64,000 bases of DNA from Anopheles merus (taxonomy: Eukaryota; Arthropoda; Insecta; Diptera; Culicidae). Below are positions 50,341 to 63,142 of the stretch, piece by piece (the first letter of the stretch is position 1; every line of letters starts with the position of its first letter). A program made the position numbers and the translations under genes. Under the pieces are notes generated by a model that made no database searches, was not told the DNA's origin, and saw nothing but the letters and a program-made list of their open reading frames with translations. The stretch lies in assembly GCF_017562075.2 (NCBI RefSeq), contig NC_054083.1, positions 35,176,755 to 35,240,754 on the forward strand. Direction: 5' to 3'.

Positions 50341-52691
50341 ACCTCACCGTTTCGGCCTTAGGCAACCATCCGCGCACCCAACAAACCCTGCAATGCATGC
50401 CAGCACACCCTTCACGCACACAAACGAACCCCGTATGCACACAGCCGGCCTCCCTTGTGTCAGCTCTTCTTGTTCGCTGTTGTTATTGCGCGCCCCCACC
50501 CCATTACAAAACGCGCTCGCCGAGAGCTAGCGCTGCCCTGCTGGCTGCTCCACGCACGACCAGTTCGGTTTTTGGCTCTCGTCTCTCGTAGCGTGCGGAC
50601 GTGCGTTACACCGTTACCTTTGGGCGCGCACGCTGGTGCGCTCTGTGTGTCTCTCCCCCCGCCCCTTCCGTGTGTGAGTGTTCCTTCGTTCGTTCGTTCG
50701 GCTGTTTCGTTTCTAAGTTCTAGGGCGCACAAGAATGTGTCCAGCCCCGCGCTAGGTGTGCGTGTGGCTTAGTGGTGGTGTGAAAAAAATAAATACTGCA
50801 AACAAATTTAAGCAACAGTTTTGTGCAGCAAGTGAGTAAACCACAGGGGGTGAAGTGAGGGATGTTGTGTACGTGTGTGTGTTTGTGCTCCATGTAGAGG
50901 GAAGAAGCACAATTTCGCACCATTGCGTTTGTCCACTGGAAGCAGTGTGGGGTTAAAGTAAGCGGGAAAAAGGTTACCACTGTCCCCCCCCCCCGACCGT
51001 GCTCCAGGAGTGATTACATGGTGGCTCTACTTCCAGGTAGCACCTTGATTTCTCTCTCTCTCTGTCTCTCTTTAGTGGCTCTATTGAACCTAGTGAACCA
51101 TTTTGGGAATTTGTGATTTCATATCGTTCCGGCATTAGGCAGAGGTAGATAGAAAAGCGTTTACGCGTGCATCAAGCGAGAGGGAGAGAGTGCAGGTAAC
51201 GGCAAAAGAAGTTCCCCATCAAGTTCCCCATATCTCCTCAAAAAGTGCATTCGTGTCTATATTGACACACACACACACACACGCACACATACACGTTACA
51301 GTAGGGAAATAGCTTCCAGGTGAGCAGAATATTGTGACGGAGCTGTTGCAGCGCCCACCGTTACACCGTGTGTTACAGGTGTGTTTGTGTGTGTGTGTGT
51401 GCATACGTGTTAAGTTGCTAGAGGGTCCGGAATTTGGTCAAAGTTAGCTTCCGTTTTTTGCGTGTGTTTCCGTTCCCTCCTGTGATACAGTGAACGAAGG
51501 TTCGTGGTGTGAAATCTCGTTCCATTCCCCGGGAGAGCGCGCTGAGCCCAACGATTACACGCAGTAGGCCGCGCGCCTGCTTCACCCTGCCAGAAAGGGG
51601 TGGAGGGGTGTGGTGCAAGGTTGGAATTGTCGGAGGAATTCGGGGGGGGGGGGGGAGCAGCTGCCCCAGTCCCTCCTCAACGCCGCCGCCTCGATTTGGC
51701 GAAAGAACGAAGAGGCGAAAAAAGAAAAAAAAGATGCAAGAGAGTGCCCAGCGCCGACAGTGAGCGAGTGTGAGCGAGAGCGCGTAACGGTGGTGCTACT
51801 GGGGGGATGATGCTACTACACCCTTCTGCGCCTGCCGCCCTGTTCCCCCTCCCAAACAAAACCACACGGGTGGTGTGGCACTGGAAATCTTGTAGGAATC
51901 TTGGAATCTTGTTGTACTTGAAGGTCTCTACGAAAGTGTACGTATTTGTGACCTGTGTGCGTTTGTGTTTGTATAGAGCACACACACACACACACACACA
52001 CACGAACGCCTGCTGTGTGTGTCTATGTATTTGCGAAGTGATTGTGAAAGGTGTTCGCGGGCGCGCTCGTATGCGTGTGTACGTTTGTTTCGCGCGTGTG
52101 TTGTTTTTGTTCTGCCGGTGGAATCATCCGCTCCCTCTCAATCAGGTGGCACCCCCTCGCTGGAACGGGGTGGTGTTACTGCTTCCGTTATCGGCGAGAG
52201 GGTGGCGCTGGAGAAGTTCGTGAACAAAAAAAAAAAGGTTCGATCGCGGTCGGTCGGTTGGACGCGGTTTGTTTATCCGTTCATTAGCGTGTCGGTCTTT
52301 GCGAGCGGCTCTTTTTGCTTCCTCTTTCTTCCCTCCCCCTTTGTGTCTCTCTCGTCCATCACAAACCGCAAACATCTCTTGCCTTGCCCTTCTCCCAACT
52401 CCCAGTTACGCAAAAACCGTTGAAAACCACTTTACGCGTGCGACTCGCGTTACGGACGTCATCTTGCTCCGTGTGTCTGTGTGTCCCTGTGAGTGTGTGT
52501 TGAGGCTGAGAAAACAGCATCTTTGCGTAGATATGTTTGTCGGGAGCTTTTGCTCCAGCGTGAATAATGTTAATGCATTCGTGGGGGGAGGGTTTTGCAG
52601 AAGCAGTGAAGCATCGCTACAAACACGCCACACGACGGATTAGGTGACATATACCGTGGTTCGAAAGCGGCTGCAGCCTTATGATTCTCAG
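50341..52691 (+). promoter_or_regulatory. Candidate promoter and non-coding leader exon of a plus-strand gene
   Basis: The sequence changes abruptly from AT-rich to GC-richer, with many GTGTG and CGTG words on the plus strand, a texture common in Anopheles leader exons. It ends with the strong donor ATTCTCAG|GTAAGC at 52,691/52,692. Weaker donors lie at about 51,196 and 51,320. No coding frame with a domain is present, so any start codon would be in a later exon, perhaps beyond the window. The strand and function are inferred. Confidence 0.3.
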
Positions 52692-55600
52692 GTAAGCAAG
52701 GGTAGTAGAATGCATTACATTTCAATAGCTTTAGTGCATGCTTTTACGTTCGAGAATATTCACGGTTCAGTGCGTTTGCATAATATTATCATCTTGAGTG
52801 GGAGTCATCTTGTCTTGGTGGTGCACTGTCCTTTAGGGATCGTTAAACTGATAATGTAAGGGATGAAATTTGAACCCTACCTAAAGTAAGTTACTGCAAA
52901 GTATTATGGATGGAAATAATATGAAATTTTCTCAGGATTTTATGGTAATTACATCGGCAAGGGACTCATAACCATATTCTAAGGCATCATTCCATTCAAA
53001 TTTGTTTTAGCTTTCCCTTGCAAGTTTCAGAAGATCTTGTATGCTTTTGATTATTACCAAGTCTTTCTTGATCTTTTTTTATGCAATATATTATCTTCTC
53101 TTTTCAAGACGCACTAGTACTTCATTTTTTTTTTTCATGACATAAAACAACAATATTCATCCTGATTCTGAGTGAAGGTTTTATACAGTTTTATATCGTT
53201 AATTTGCATTGATTGCCATACTAAATTGCACCTTTTTAAATTTAATTAATTTTGATTAAATATCTTTTTAATTAAATTGCACATATTGTTATGTTATTAA
53301 TAAAAGATTCAATACTTATTTATAATTATTGTTGTATTTTTTGTATAAGAAGTATTGCTATTTAAAAGAACGATTAGTTCCCGATATGTTTTTGTTGTTT
53401 ATAGGTTTAAAGATGTTTTAGAACTCATAGGGTCTCTTTCGCCTTCTTGACAGTGCGCTTGAATTTTTGTCTCTTAGGCATCAATTTTTGTGGAAATTAT
53501 TGAAATTTGATTAAAAAATTAATAATTTCATTGATAGACTTGAAAATGTACATATTGTCATGCCAATTTTCTCAAAAAAAAACAATCAAATTACACGGTG
53601 TTTGTATTGTTTATTACATGTAAAATTACAATTGTCAAAAATCAGCTCAAATACCTACCAGAGTCAAGTACTACCAACAAGAGTCAAAATGAGATGACTT
53701 ACAGACAAAAATAGGTGCGTTAGAGTCAAACATTGATGCGAACATTTGGTGGCAACGACTTTAAAATATAAAAAAAATCAATAACCATATAATTATGCAA
53801 TATAGAATACGCAGCGTTTATTACATACTAAAATAAATAAGCATGTCGTCTAGCAGTCCTAAACAATCAAACAAATGCATATAAAAGTATATAATTTACA
53901 AAAACAAAACGCTTCTTAATAATCTGGTTAGTCAGTATATGATATTGTTGACTTTAATTGATGTGAGTGCAACGAGCTATGTATAAGCATTATCCCGATT
54001 GAACCCAATGAAATAACGAGTCGATCTATTCAGATTTGGGTCAAAACTGTCAAAACTTTTTTTGACAAGGGCTTGTACCAAAACAAAACTTCATTAAAAA
54101 AGTTTTTCAAAAGAACGCCAGCAGCCGTATGATGAACCCCCTTCCATCCCAGACTTGTTTTTAACAACGTACCTTTACTGCCAAAGCGCTGTCTGGCCCT
54201 AAACACTTCCCCAACCATTGCTGATATTGAATAGAAAGTCTTGTTTGTTTCACCTCTTCCACAAAGAATGTCCAAACGAAGGCAAAAAACACGACACATC
54301 CAAGGTGTGAAATGTCTATTCTATGCCACGAGCCATCCCACAACCTCAGGCTTGGATTGGTGAGTTGGCCGCTCGTTCCGCAATCGCCAGCAACAGTATC
54401 GTCCGCGTGATGCTGTTCTAAGCCCCCTGTGGGCAGCAAATCACAATCATCACTGACACTGATAATGAGGCGAACGTTTGCACTGTTTGCTGTAGTAAAC
54501 GTCGAACCGTGGCGATTTCGTTTTGAATGCTCACGAGTGCGCGAGTGTGTTTGTATTGTGGAAAAGCATCCCACTTCGCTGTTTTTGCATTGATAATAGG
54601 ATCAATTTGGACTAGCAGGGGGTTTTAACAGAATATTCCAATTATCAATGACACATCCCCCCCTGACCAGGCGATTATTCACTTAGAACCCTTTAGAGGG
54701 GTCTACACCTCTTTGAAGTGCGATCGTAAAATTAATACGAATTGTACGTAACAAACACGCTACTCTCCTTTGGAAGTATTGGTGAAGTCGACTGTACAGA
54801 AAATATGTGTACTTCCAGCTGTCCAGTAAAAGCGACTTCATCGGAAGCGCCAGCTGCACCAGAGAGGAAAAAAAACGACACGAAAACAAACTCAAATGAT
54901 AAGAAACTCAAGTTACCCCTCGCGAGTGAGTCGAACTTCGACCATCATCGGCATCGTCTTACCCCCGCTCCAAGACAAACGAACTTCAACACGAAACATG
55001 CATAACATTAGTCACGATTTGGTTTGCATTTGCAGCTCACTCTTCGGTTTGAAGTTTGAAGTGATCTTTCCTACCTTCTGGAAACTGTTACATTTAAATG
55101 GGGAGACCGAATAAATTAACGGAAACATTATGCACACGCGTTATAGATAACGTTCAATCGGCACCTAATTAACCTTGAGCCAAATTGGTGGCTTGGAGTT
55201 GAATTTGCTTACAACATCAACGTTCCAACGGGGCCCCAACTGCCATAGTTATCAGCGGCAGGACGGTGCAGTAGCAATTTAACACGAGTCGCTTGAATTG
55301 CTGGCCGTGTCTATTAAGCTATTAATAAGCACCAACTAAGAGATGGGCTAACCTTCCTAAGCCCATAAGTGGTTTCAAGTGCGCGGGTTTTTTGGCTGTC
55401 CATCGTTATAAGTGGAGGATTTCATTTTAGCAAATGGAATTGGTTTCAAGTTAATGCATTTTTTGTCTCTGATAACTTGATATGAGCGTAAAAGTGATCC
55501 ATCTTAACGTTGTTACATGTTGTGGGGGTTTTGAGGATGCTTTTTGTGTCACTCCGAAACTGGGTATTTTTAATATTTTGCTAAAAAAAAAAGATTATTA

Positions 55601-55998
55601 CGAGAAAACAACATCAATCAATTTTCTTGGAAATTCATTTAAGGTTTCATCCCTTGTGATACTTGCTTCAAAGATTTAATTTCACGACAAAGATAGCACA
55701 GAAAAAAGGAAGAGCACATAAAAGAAATCTCTACAAAGCTATCAGGGACAAAAGGACCCGACCCTGGACCGTTGCCATCATCGTCGCCCAATCGGTCGCC
55801 CCGAAGCGTTGGCAACGAGGTTAAAAATGTTGTTTTGTTTTTTTTAAACCACTCTCATGCTCTCGTTTTGATTTTCTTTACACTACATAGGCTGACAACG
55901 AAGAAAGCGGAAGATGTAAAAAATCCATAAATTTAACCCATTTGACCAACAATTCTTGCCGGGGCGATGTAGCCAAGAGTAGTTCGAGCTAGTCTAGA
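52692..55998. other. AT-rich sequence without a supported gene
   Basis: This may be the first intron of the plus-strand gene inferred above. It contains a MITE copy (about 53,400-53,761). A minus-strand open frame at 54,161-54,574 meets a good donor, GTAAAG|GTACGT, at 54,168 but shows no known domain. Confidence 0.4.
53400..53761. mobile_element. MITE remnant, copy 2 of the family in Rbf intron 1
   Basis: The right end, GGTGGCAACGACTT, is followed by TA (53,762-53,763). On the minus strand it matches the left end of the 41.45-kb copy through GACTCTAACGCACCTATTTT. The internal block AATTTTTGTCTCTTAGGCAT also matches that copy. The left end is diverged or lost, so the start is approximate. Confidence 0.55.
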
Positions 55999-56161
55999 TC
56001 AATATTCTGTTTTCTCTGCACACTTCCGAAAGGGTCGATCAACGTTTGGTTTGATTAACTTTTCCGGAGCTGGCCCGACGCCCCCCGGACAGAGCATGAT
56101 GACCTTGCTCGAGGGAGCTATGATCATAAACACAGGCGGATAGTTGTAGTACAAGTTATAG
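55999..56161 (-). CDS. Candidate terminal coding exon, unknown protein
   Basis: On the minus strand a long pyrimidine-rich tract ends at an AG (56,162-56,163). After one phase base come 53 codons and a TGA. The peptide reads YNLYYNYPPVFMIIAPSSKV, then GGVGPAPEKLIKPN and RPFRKCAEKTEY. It has more third-position G and C than the surrounding AT-rich DNA. No upstream exon is securely linked and I do not recognise the family. Confidence 0.25.
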
Positions 56162-57112
56162 CTTTTCAAAATAGGGATATGGGGTTTGGAAAGGGTCAAA
56201 GGGCAAGGGTTGGTAAATTTGGCCCATTTTATGTCCGATTCATTGATGTGTAGAATTGGAAGTGAAACTTCTTCAAAACTGTGAACTATAAATGTTTAAT
56301 TTTGTGTATGTTTGAGGGTGAGAATAATGCAATATAATATATAAACATTCTGAAATGAAATCAAAATTTAGTTGAATATTAAGTTAATAAATTCTCTAAA
56401 AACTCTAAAATTTAAATACTTTACTGTTAATTAATACATAAATGTTTACGTATATATGCCTCATCACATTGCATCTTTGATTTTAAAGCACAAAAAAGGC
56501 CTTCTCTTTCGCCTACCGAATCTTTCATTTTTGCAGCCCCAAATTTGGCTTCAAAAAACATTCCACAAGTAAATACTTCATATCTACCGAGACAAAAAAA
56601 ATCTAAAAAATCGGGTCAGTAATTTCACTTACAAATTTCGCATTATTGTCTTGTGCAGAATGATCTCAACCATTCCCCCAGCAGCAAAAGCAAGAATGCC
56701 AGCGCGAATAAAACGAGCAGGCAACGGCCTCATACACTTTCTCCGCTGAAGAATGTTCCTTTCTTTCGGCGTTTGCCAAAATCAGCTTCACCGTAAGTGA
56801 CGGTACCTCGGCTCCGCGATACACTGCGACGAAAGATTGTCCCCGTTTGCTCCAAAGACACCGACGGGAGAGAGAGAGAGAACGATGCGTTTAATTGTAT
56901 TTTCTCCAAACCTATCCATGTGCAGCCAACGCAACGCTGTGTGAATATTTCTCACACAAAATAAATTAGCAAAGCGTTGTTTCATTACATTTACAGCTGA
57001 GCACACAACATTCAAGCATAATTCAAACGGACAACTTGACAGGCCCAGTGCAACAACGGTGAAACAGTGCAAAGTGACATATGACATAGTCGAGAAACGA
57101 GATTGAATTTAC
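56162..57112. other. AT-rich sequence between two candidate minus-strand exons
   Basis: Mostly AT-rich. A short minus-strand open patch (about 56,800-56,865, reading ANGDNLSSQCIAEPR) ends at a possible donor, but it is too short to call. Confidence 0.4.
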
Positions 57113-57317
57113 CTTTGTTGTTGCTTCGTACCTTCGCACTGTTGGCGCGGCAGCTAGCAAGTTCTTCATTTTGTTTCCAGCACCGAACGGCACTGTTTGT
57201 GCGACCTTCTGCCCGGGCATGGCCAGTGACCCGTTGGCCTCGCGTCTCGTTAGCTGCTCGTCGTTCAACAGATGATAGATTTGTGCAGCAATTCTAGCGC
57301 ACGGTCGGTTTTCGGGT
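57113..57317 (-). CDS. Candidate coding exon, unknown protein
   Basis: On the minus strand an open frame includes RIAAQIYHLLNDEQLTRREA, MPGQKVAQTVPFGAGNKMKN and AAAPTVRRYEATTK. It ends at the donor AAAG|GTAAAT (57,112/57,113). The first ATG is at the MPGQK segment. Without it the frame is open back to a TAG at about 57,335. Codon third positions are GC-rich compared with the flanks. No clear acceptor lies upstream, so it could be a first exon starting at that ATG. No known domain. Confidence 0.25.
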
Positions 57318-57692
57318 GCTTCGTCGCAGTTGAGCTAGTTTCGTTGTGCTTCTAGCGTGTCCATCGTTTATACCACCGTAAGCCATAAGTAAGCACGTGG
57401 ATGAGTTTAAAAAAAAATGGGTTCCAATAGAATCATTCCCGTCTCGAAGCTTCCGTTACAGCTTGCGCTTGTGTGCGTAGTGGCGCGGTACATGATAAAA
57501 TGGAGCGGAGAGAAAGAAGATGATCTAAAGGTACAATCCGGTCGATTTTACTTTTCCGGGTAGATGAATAGATGGGAAAATGCACCTAAATTGAACAGCT
57601 GTTGCCGGGCTGGAGAACGGGCTTTTTGGAGAACGAGCGACAAAGGGTACGCGCCGAAGCAGATAGCTACGGAGTGTGGTTTTGTCAACGGT

Positions 57693-57765
57693 GCCTCTTT
57701 AGCTCAGTAGGCAGAGCGCTGGTCTTGTAAACCAGCGGTCGTGAGTTCGATTCTCACAGGAGGCA
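57693..57765 (+). tRNA. tRNA-Thr (anticodon UGU)
   Basis: The 73-base gene folds as a full cloverleaf. The acceptor stem GCCTCTT pairs with AGGAGGC (one G-U) and the discriminator base is A. The anticodon stem CTGGT/ACCAG encloses CTTGTAA with anticodon TGT, which reads ACA codons. The T arm carries GTTCGATTC (B box) and the D arm carries TAGCTCAGTAGG (A box). There is no intron. A pol III stop of four T residues follows at 57,795-57,798. CCA is not encoded, as is normal in eukaryotes. Confidence 0.97.
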
Positions 57766-57794
57766 GTGGTGAAAGCGTGCAGAAAATGCATGTA

Positions 57795-57798
57795 TTTT
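57795..57798 (+). terminator. RNA polymerase III terminator of the tRNA-Thr gene
   Basis: This is the first run of four T residues after the tRNA, 30 bp past its 3' end. That is a slightly long but usable distance. Confidence 0.5.
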
Positions 57799-60700
57799 AT
57801 AATTACACGGTGCAATTTCGCATTGTTTTAGTGTGAAAATAGAAGAAATTGTTCCAAAGAAGCTTTTAATGATGAAAAATGAGATAACAAGTGAAATTAA
57901 GGTCGATGGAAAACAGGGTTGAGTAAGTTAATAAATAAATATGAAAAAAAAATCAACAAATAATGAATCCTGTGGCTGTAATTGTTCTGTTCTGTAGCAT
58001 TATAAAATAAACTTCACTAATAGTAGCTGTTTCGATAAGCAGAGAGAGGAGGCAATGCAGTAAAAATAGAGCAGTGTTTGTTTATCAAGATACAATTTTA
58101 ATCAATTGTAAAGTAATTACCAAAAATGAATTAATCGCAAAAACCTTTTAACAACATTTTTTAACAACAAAATATTACAATAACTGTTAATCGTATTGAA
58201 ATGTTCTTTTTACGTTCGTCGTGAAATATTCGTATGATGGTCCTTAACATACTTCTAAAAACATGCTAGGAGCTTAAGAAAAATATGAAAAGTATTTAAA
58301 TTAATTCGAATAATAATCCAATAACAGAAACAAAGGATACAAAAATTAAAAAAAAACAACATCATCTTAATCCAATATTTAATTCAATTTATCTAAACGA
58401 CAGAGAAAAGAAAGCTGCAATCTGAAAAGTTGTTCGTTTCCCCGTGAGTCGCGGAAAGTAATTAAGCTACATTATTAAACAGCAGTACATCGCACAAACA
58501 TCTGCATCCTTTCAGAACGGCGGAGGTGTAACACGCTGGTTCAGATGTTTGTGAATTATTAAATTGCTCTAAACCAGAAACAAGTGTCTTGCTTTTGGCG
58601 AACTGTTGCTGAGGGTAGAAGCTGCAAGGCTGTAGTAAACTCTGATCGGCATTGTAAACGTCACTGACGTCAGGGTAGTTTGATTTAGTGAAAAAGTTTA
58701 AAAAATGTATACAGACGAAAAAGAAGTGTTCCTAAAATTATCGTTTTATATTTGTGTTCTGGAGAGAAGAACTTTGCACTAGGGTTATAAACTGTCTTTT
58801 GGTACGAATTGGGAACTCTCTTTTGGTTATTAGAGCATCTAGTTTCTACTCTAGATGTTCGTTAAACTCTTTAAAAGCTTTCAACCTCCAAGATTTATGC
58901 CAGTGTGGAAATCCAAGCCGGTTTTCCCACACACTGTTACGGCTTTTACCATGCTAAACACTTTCTTATTTTACATACCTTTGTCGCAATATGGCACAGC
59001 ACAATTACTTCAATATTCATGTTTGTTGATAATGTAAATGTTACATCTTCTCGCTCGATTGCTTTTGCTCCCGCACGAGATAAAGCATAATTTTTTACAG
59101 CACACAGCCTTCACTGTGTAAAACGAGCTGTGCGCTGCGGTAAGAACAGACAGCAGAACACAATTGAAAAATCACCTGCTGGAGAAATGGGGAATGTTCG
59201 CTTACATCTGGTTTACCTTTACCAAAATACTAACCGATATGCACCGGTAACGCCAACGCCAAGCTGTGCTCACACAAGAAAAGATATGCTGCTGGTTCGA
59301 CGGTGTGCCCCACCTTTGGATGGTTCAAAGTCGAAAGTTCATGTAACCCTTGCGGGGCGCAAGATCTGCCGCCATCGGGAACGCACAGCTTGCTCTCACA
59401 TGTACCGTGTGTTTGTTTATGTTTTGTTTCGATTCGCCAACCCCAAAATGGAACTGTGCCGCTCGGGGCGCTTGTTGAAAGGGGCCCAGAACAAGAAAAC
59501 AGTACATTTGGCAGCACATTTGGAGAAGCATTGAACTCTGTGGGTAGAAAGGTGGGTGGATGGTGGAAATAAAAAAAAACCTTTTTCAACCTCCGTTTGC
59601 CACAGCGGATCGGATTCCGGTGTTGGAAATCGAAATTAGAAAAGTGAGCTCGTGATCGTGAACGGGAAAGCAACTGAAACTGAAACACTTTTTACGCTCA
59701 TAAATTGTTAGCGCTACTCCGTTGTGGTGTGTTCCCCCCTGCATCACATTCCAGGGCCTTCGGGATGGAATTGGGGAGAAGAAAAAATGGTGCCAGCTTG
59801 CCAAAATTCTTTCAACAGCCCTAAAGGCGCAGCGCTACTTCTCCAAACTCAATTTACCTTTCACTCGGTGCTGCCCGCTAACTTTCGATCTGGCACCATG
59901 GAGTCTCTCTCTCTCTCTCTTTGGTGGACGGGGAAGGCGAAAAGGGTGTAAGGTTGGATGGTGAAGTTGGTTTATTTGTTTATTTGTTCACCGATAAGCA
60001 GCAATACGAGCCGGCATTATTTCGTGCAGCGCCAATTGGTTCTCCAGAAGCGCTCGGGAAGTGGGATGAATTCGGAGAAAAAACAGTGATACATAAATCC
60101 ACACCATTTCCAGAAACCTCTCTACTGGTTGTTAGCATTTGGTTAATATTTTGCTGTGTAGTTAGATTGTAACCAATAAAAATATGATTTGATTTCTTGT
60201 CTGAGCAGACTTTGAGTCGTTTTGATTGTGATTTTTATTCTAATTTTTGTCTAAATATTTATCTACTCCTCAACAACGATTATTCAAACATAGCTGTTTA
60301 CATGTTGAGTTGCTCGCTTTTCGCCGAACCTATTATTCCGATCATATTATTGTCCCTGCTATATGTAGAAGCATCACGAATGTGTCTAAAATTAAGCTGT
60401 GTGAGACCATGAGCAACTGTAGGCAATCAATGTTTCCGATCGTGTCTCTACCTTGCTATAAACACACGTGGCTGCGGGCCTGACGGTTACGGTTACGGAC
60501 TGCCAAATCATACAAAAACTTTACACAAATTTACTGTCGAAAACATATTTGCCCTGAACCGTGGCAATTTCTTGGGTAGACGATAATCCATTAGCATGTT
60601 CACATTCGATTATCGCCTGATTGTGTATCGTTCTTTCGGGGTTTAAAAATAGCTCAAATTTATTGATTCAGTTGATTGATGATTCGATTCGAGTCCTCTT

Positions 60701-60923
60701 TAAAGTCTATTTAGTGATCGATTGAAAGTGAAAGTATTGGCGTTTTGTATACCAAAAGCAAGAATATGGTTCCCAACAATTGTCTTGTGCTCTATTTCAA
60801 GGAGTACTTATTGAAATTAACGTTCATTTTGCTCCAAAGACATCTTCACGATACACTCAAGTTGTGACTTTGAACTGGCAATCGAGAATTTAAATTTAAG
60901 CTATTTAAGCTGGAGAATTGAAT

Positions 60924-61110
60924 CTTCTTCTATTTGCGGTAACGTCCTACGCAGACATGCCGGCCTATACCGGCTTTCGAGACTTAATTCATTACCACGT
61001 AGCCGAATAGTTAAATCCTTGCTACGGAGGGACGGTCCATTCAGGGCTAGAACCCATGAGCCCATGACGGGCATGTTATTGAGTCGTTCGAGTTGACGAC
61101 TGTACCACGG
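60924..61110 (-). mobile_element. tRNA-like SINE (SINE200-like), copy 2, near full length
   Basis: Read on the minus strand it starts GTGGTACAGTCGTCAACTCG, passes a B-box-like GGTTCTAGCCC and ends in an AATAGAAGAAG tail. A 7-bp GGAGAAT lies on each side (60,912-60,918 and 61,115-61,121) and may be the target duplication. The tRNA-related head and short repetitive tail are typical of SINEs moved by LINE machinery in trans. Confidence 0.75.
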
Positions 61111-62974
61111 GACCGGAGAATACAATATATCAATTAAATACATCATAAACGTTGTCTATAGAGAGCCATAAATAAATAACATTTAATGTCTTTCGAGCAC
61201 TAAATCAAGTCAAATAATGCGTTAATGCTATTTGATCTTTCCAGCAGTCCTTCCTACTCATAAAATTCCTAAAAATAAAATTCCACACCTGAAACTCACT
61301 CTTTCCCTGGACATTTAAAGCGGTATCTTTTCCACACCCAAACCTTGCACTGAAATTGCCCCTTAAGAAATGAAGTGAGAAAGAAGCAATCAAGCCTTTC
61401 CTTGCCCAGAATGTCCGCCCAGCTCGCGCTGAAACCCATCGCTGGGGCAAAGAATAAAAATTGGGCGGAAACCAACCGTACGCGTACACAAATCATTATA
61501 AATTAGTAATTGGGCGTCAGCAAAAAAAAAGGGGGTCACGGACAAACTGGTTCATAAAAACACCGAATGAAACCCCTTGCGCGCTGTGTCAGTAATGCTT
61601 GCCTGCCAGCCACCAGAATGATAATTCTGCCAAATGATATGCAACACCCGGTTTGCCCGGGCAGAAACACGGCACACGGGGAGGAAATAATTAATGGTGA
61701 CTGTCCGTGTGGGATTTAAATGTTGCTAAACGCCGACCCGGGCGACACGGAGATAGATTAATCATAATACCGTTTTCACGCACAGAATAATGATATCTCT
61801 GTTTGTGTGTCTGTGTGTGCGAGAGAATGCCTGTCTGATGAATTTATTATTGTGAATTAAAGAATGAAAAATCAGTTCCTTGACGGCCTATGCCAATGTC
61901 TGTGGGACGTCCTTGTGCCACTGGGTTTTGCTTTTTGGCTCATAAATTCCAGCACCGTTTGTGTGCTGCCGGCTGTTGACAGATAGTAAAATAATATGTC
62001 TTCTATTCAGCACGTTTTATCAGGGGACGACGCGGGGGTCTGTTTGTGATATCTTTCTTTCTGTGATAGCCGCCCTATGGTGCTCATAAATATATGCCTT
62101 CCCAAGTCTAGGCAGGGCAGTAAAGATATGGAAGCTGGCGAAGAATTACTGATGTAGCGAGCCTCATAAATCATACTCGGGCGTACTCACTTGCGGTGGC
62201 ACAGAACCACCACAAGCATTCAAAACGATCCCTAGGGCCGATGTGTTTAAAGGAGCGGCGGTTCAAAATGGAGCAAATATTGATCTAAATTGGGCACGTA
62301 TATTAATTTGCTCCGTTTTATCTTTAACCGTTCCTTGCTAGATCTCTCAACAACCGGCAAAGTGAAAGCATAACCATCAGCATAGAACCATCACGCGGCA
62401 GTATGTGAAGCTATGCGTATCGATCGCAAATTGTGAACGGGCGCTACGTTTGAACATAGCAGACTCGTTGGGCTTTCCCGACAGATCTCCCGAAAGAAAA
62501 TGGGGAAAAGTTCAAAAGAATCACAGAAAACGAAAGGTCTTCCAAACGATCAAACACAGTTTGAGAAAGTTATTTTCGAAGAAGATTGGAAAGCGCGCTG
62601 CAGACGCTGGGGAAATGTGTTCGGAAACGTAATGGAAAATGCAAATTTTCAACCACCCTCTGTTGTTTGAATGAATGCTTCGTGCTTCGAGTACAGTTCG
62701 CTGTGGTTTGAATTTTCTTTTGTTTCTTGTCTGTGATTGAAAATTTCCAAATGACTCTGACTGCTTGAAAGCCTTCGGAGTTTGATGTGTGTGTGTGTGT
62801 GTTATTTATTTCTGTCTGAACGTACCTTTTGTTTAATGAACAATTCATTGTTCAAGCTCATTTATTTAAAGCCAGGCAATGCAAAACAATCACAACTGTC
62901 CTTTTGTCACAAGGGAGATGTCTCGTTATCGGATGTATTTTTGATTCGAGTCGGAAATTGTTGAGGAATAAAAC

Positions 62975-63142
62975 CGTCTTCGTCAACTCGTACGACTGAA
63001 TCATATGCTCGTCATGGGGCAAGCTTAGAATGTACCGTCCTCCCGTAGCATGGAATGACTATCCGGTTGCTGCGAAACTAAATAAAGTTTCGAAAGCCTG
63101 TATAGGCCGGCATCTCTACCTTAGACGTCAAATAGAAGAAGA
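62975..63142 (+). mobile_element. tRNA-like SINE (SINE200-like), copy 3
   Basis: It shares CGTCAACTCGTACGACTGAA, GTACCGTCC and TATAGGCCGGCAT with copy 2 and ends in the same AATAGAAGAAG tail. The B box is degenerate (GGGGCAAGCTT), so it is probably dead. Confidence 0.72.
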
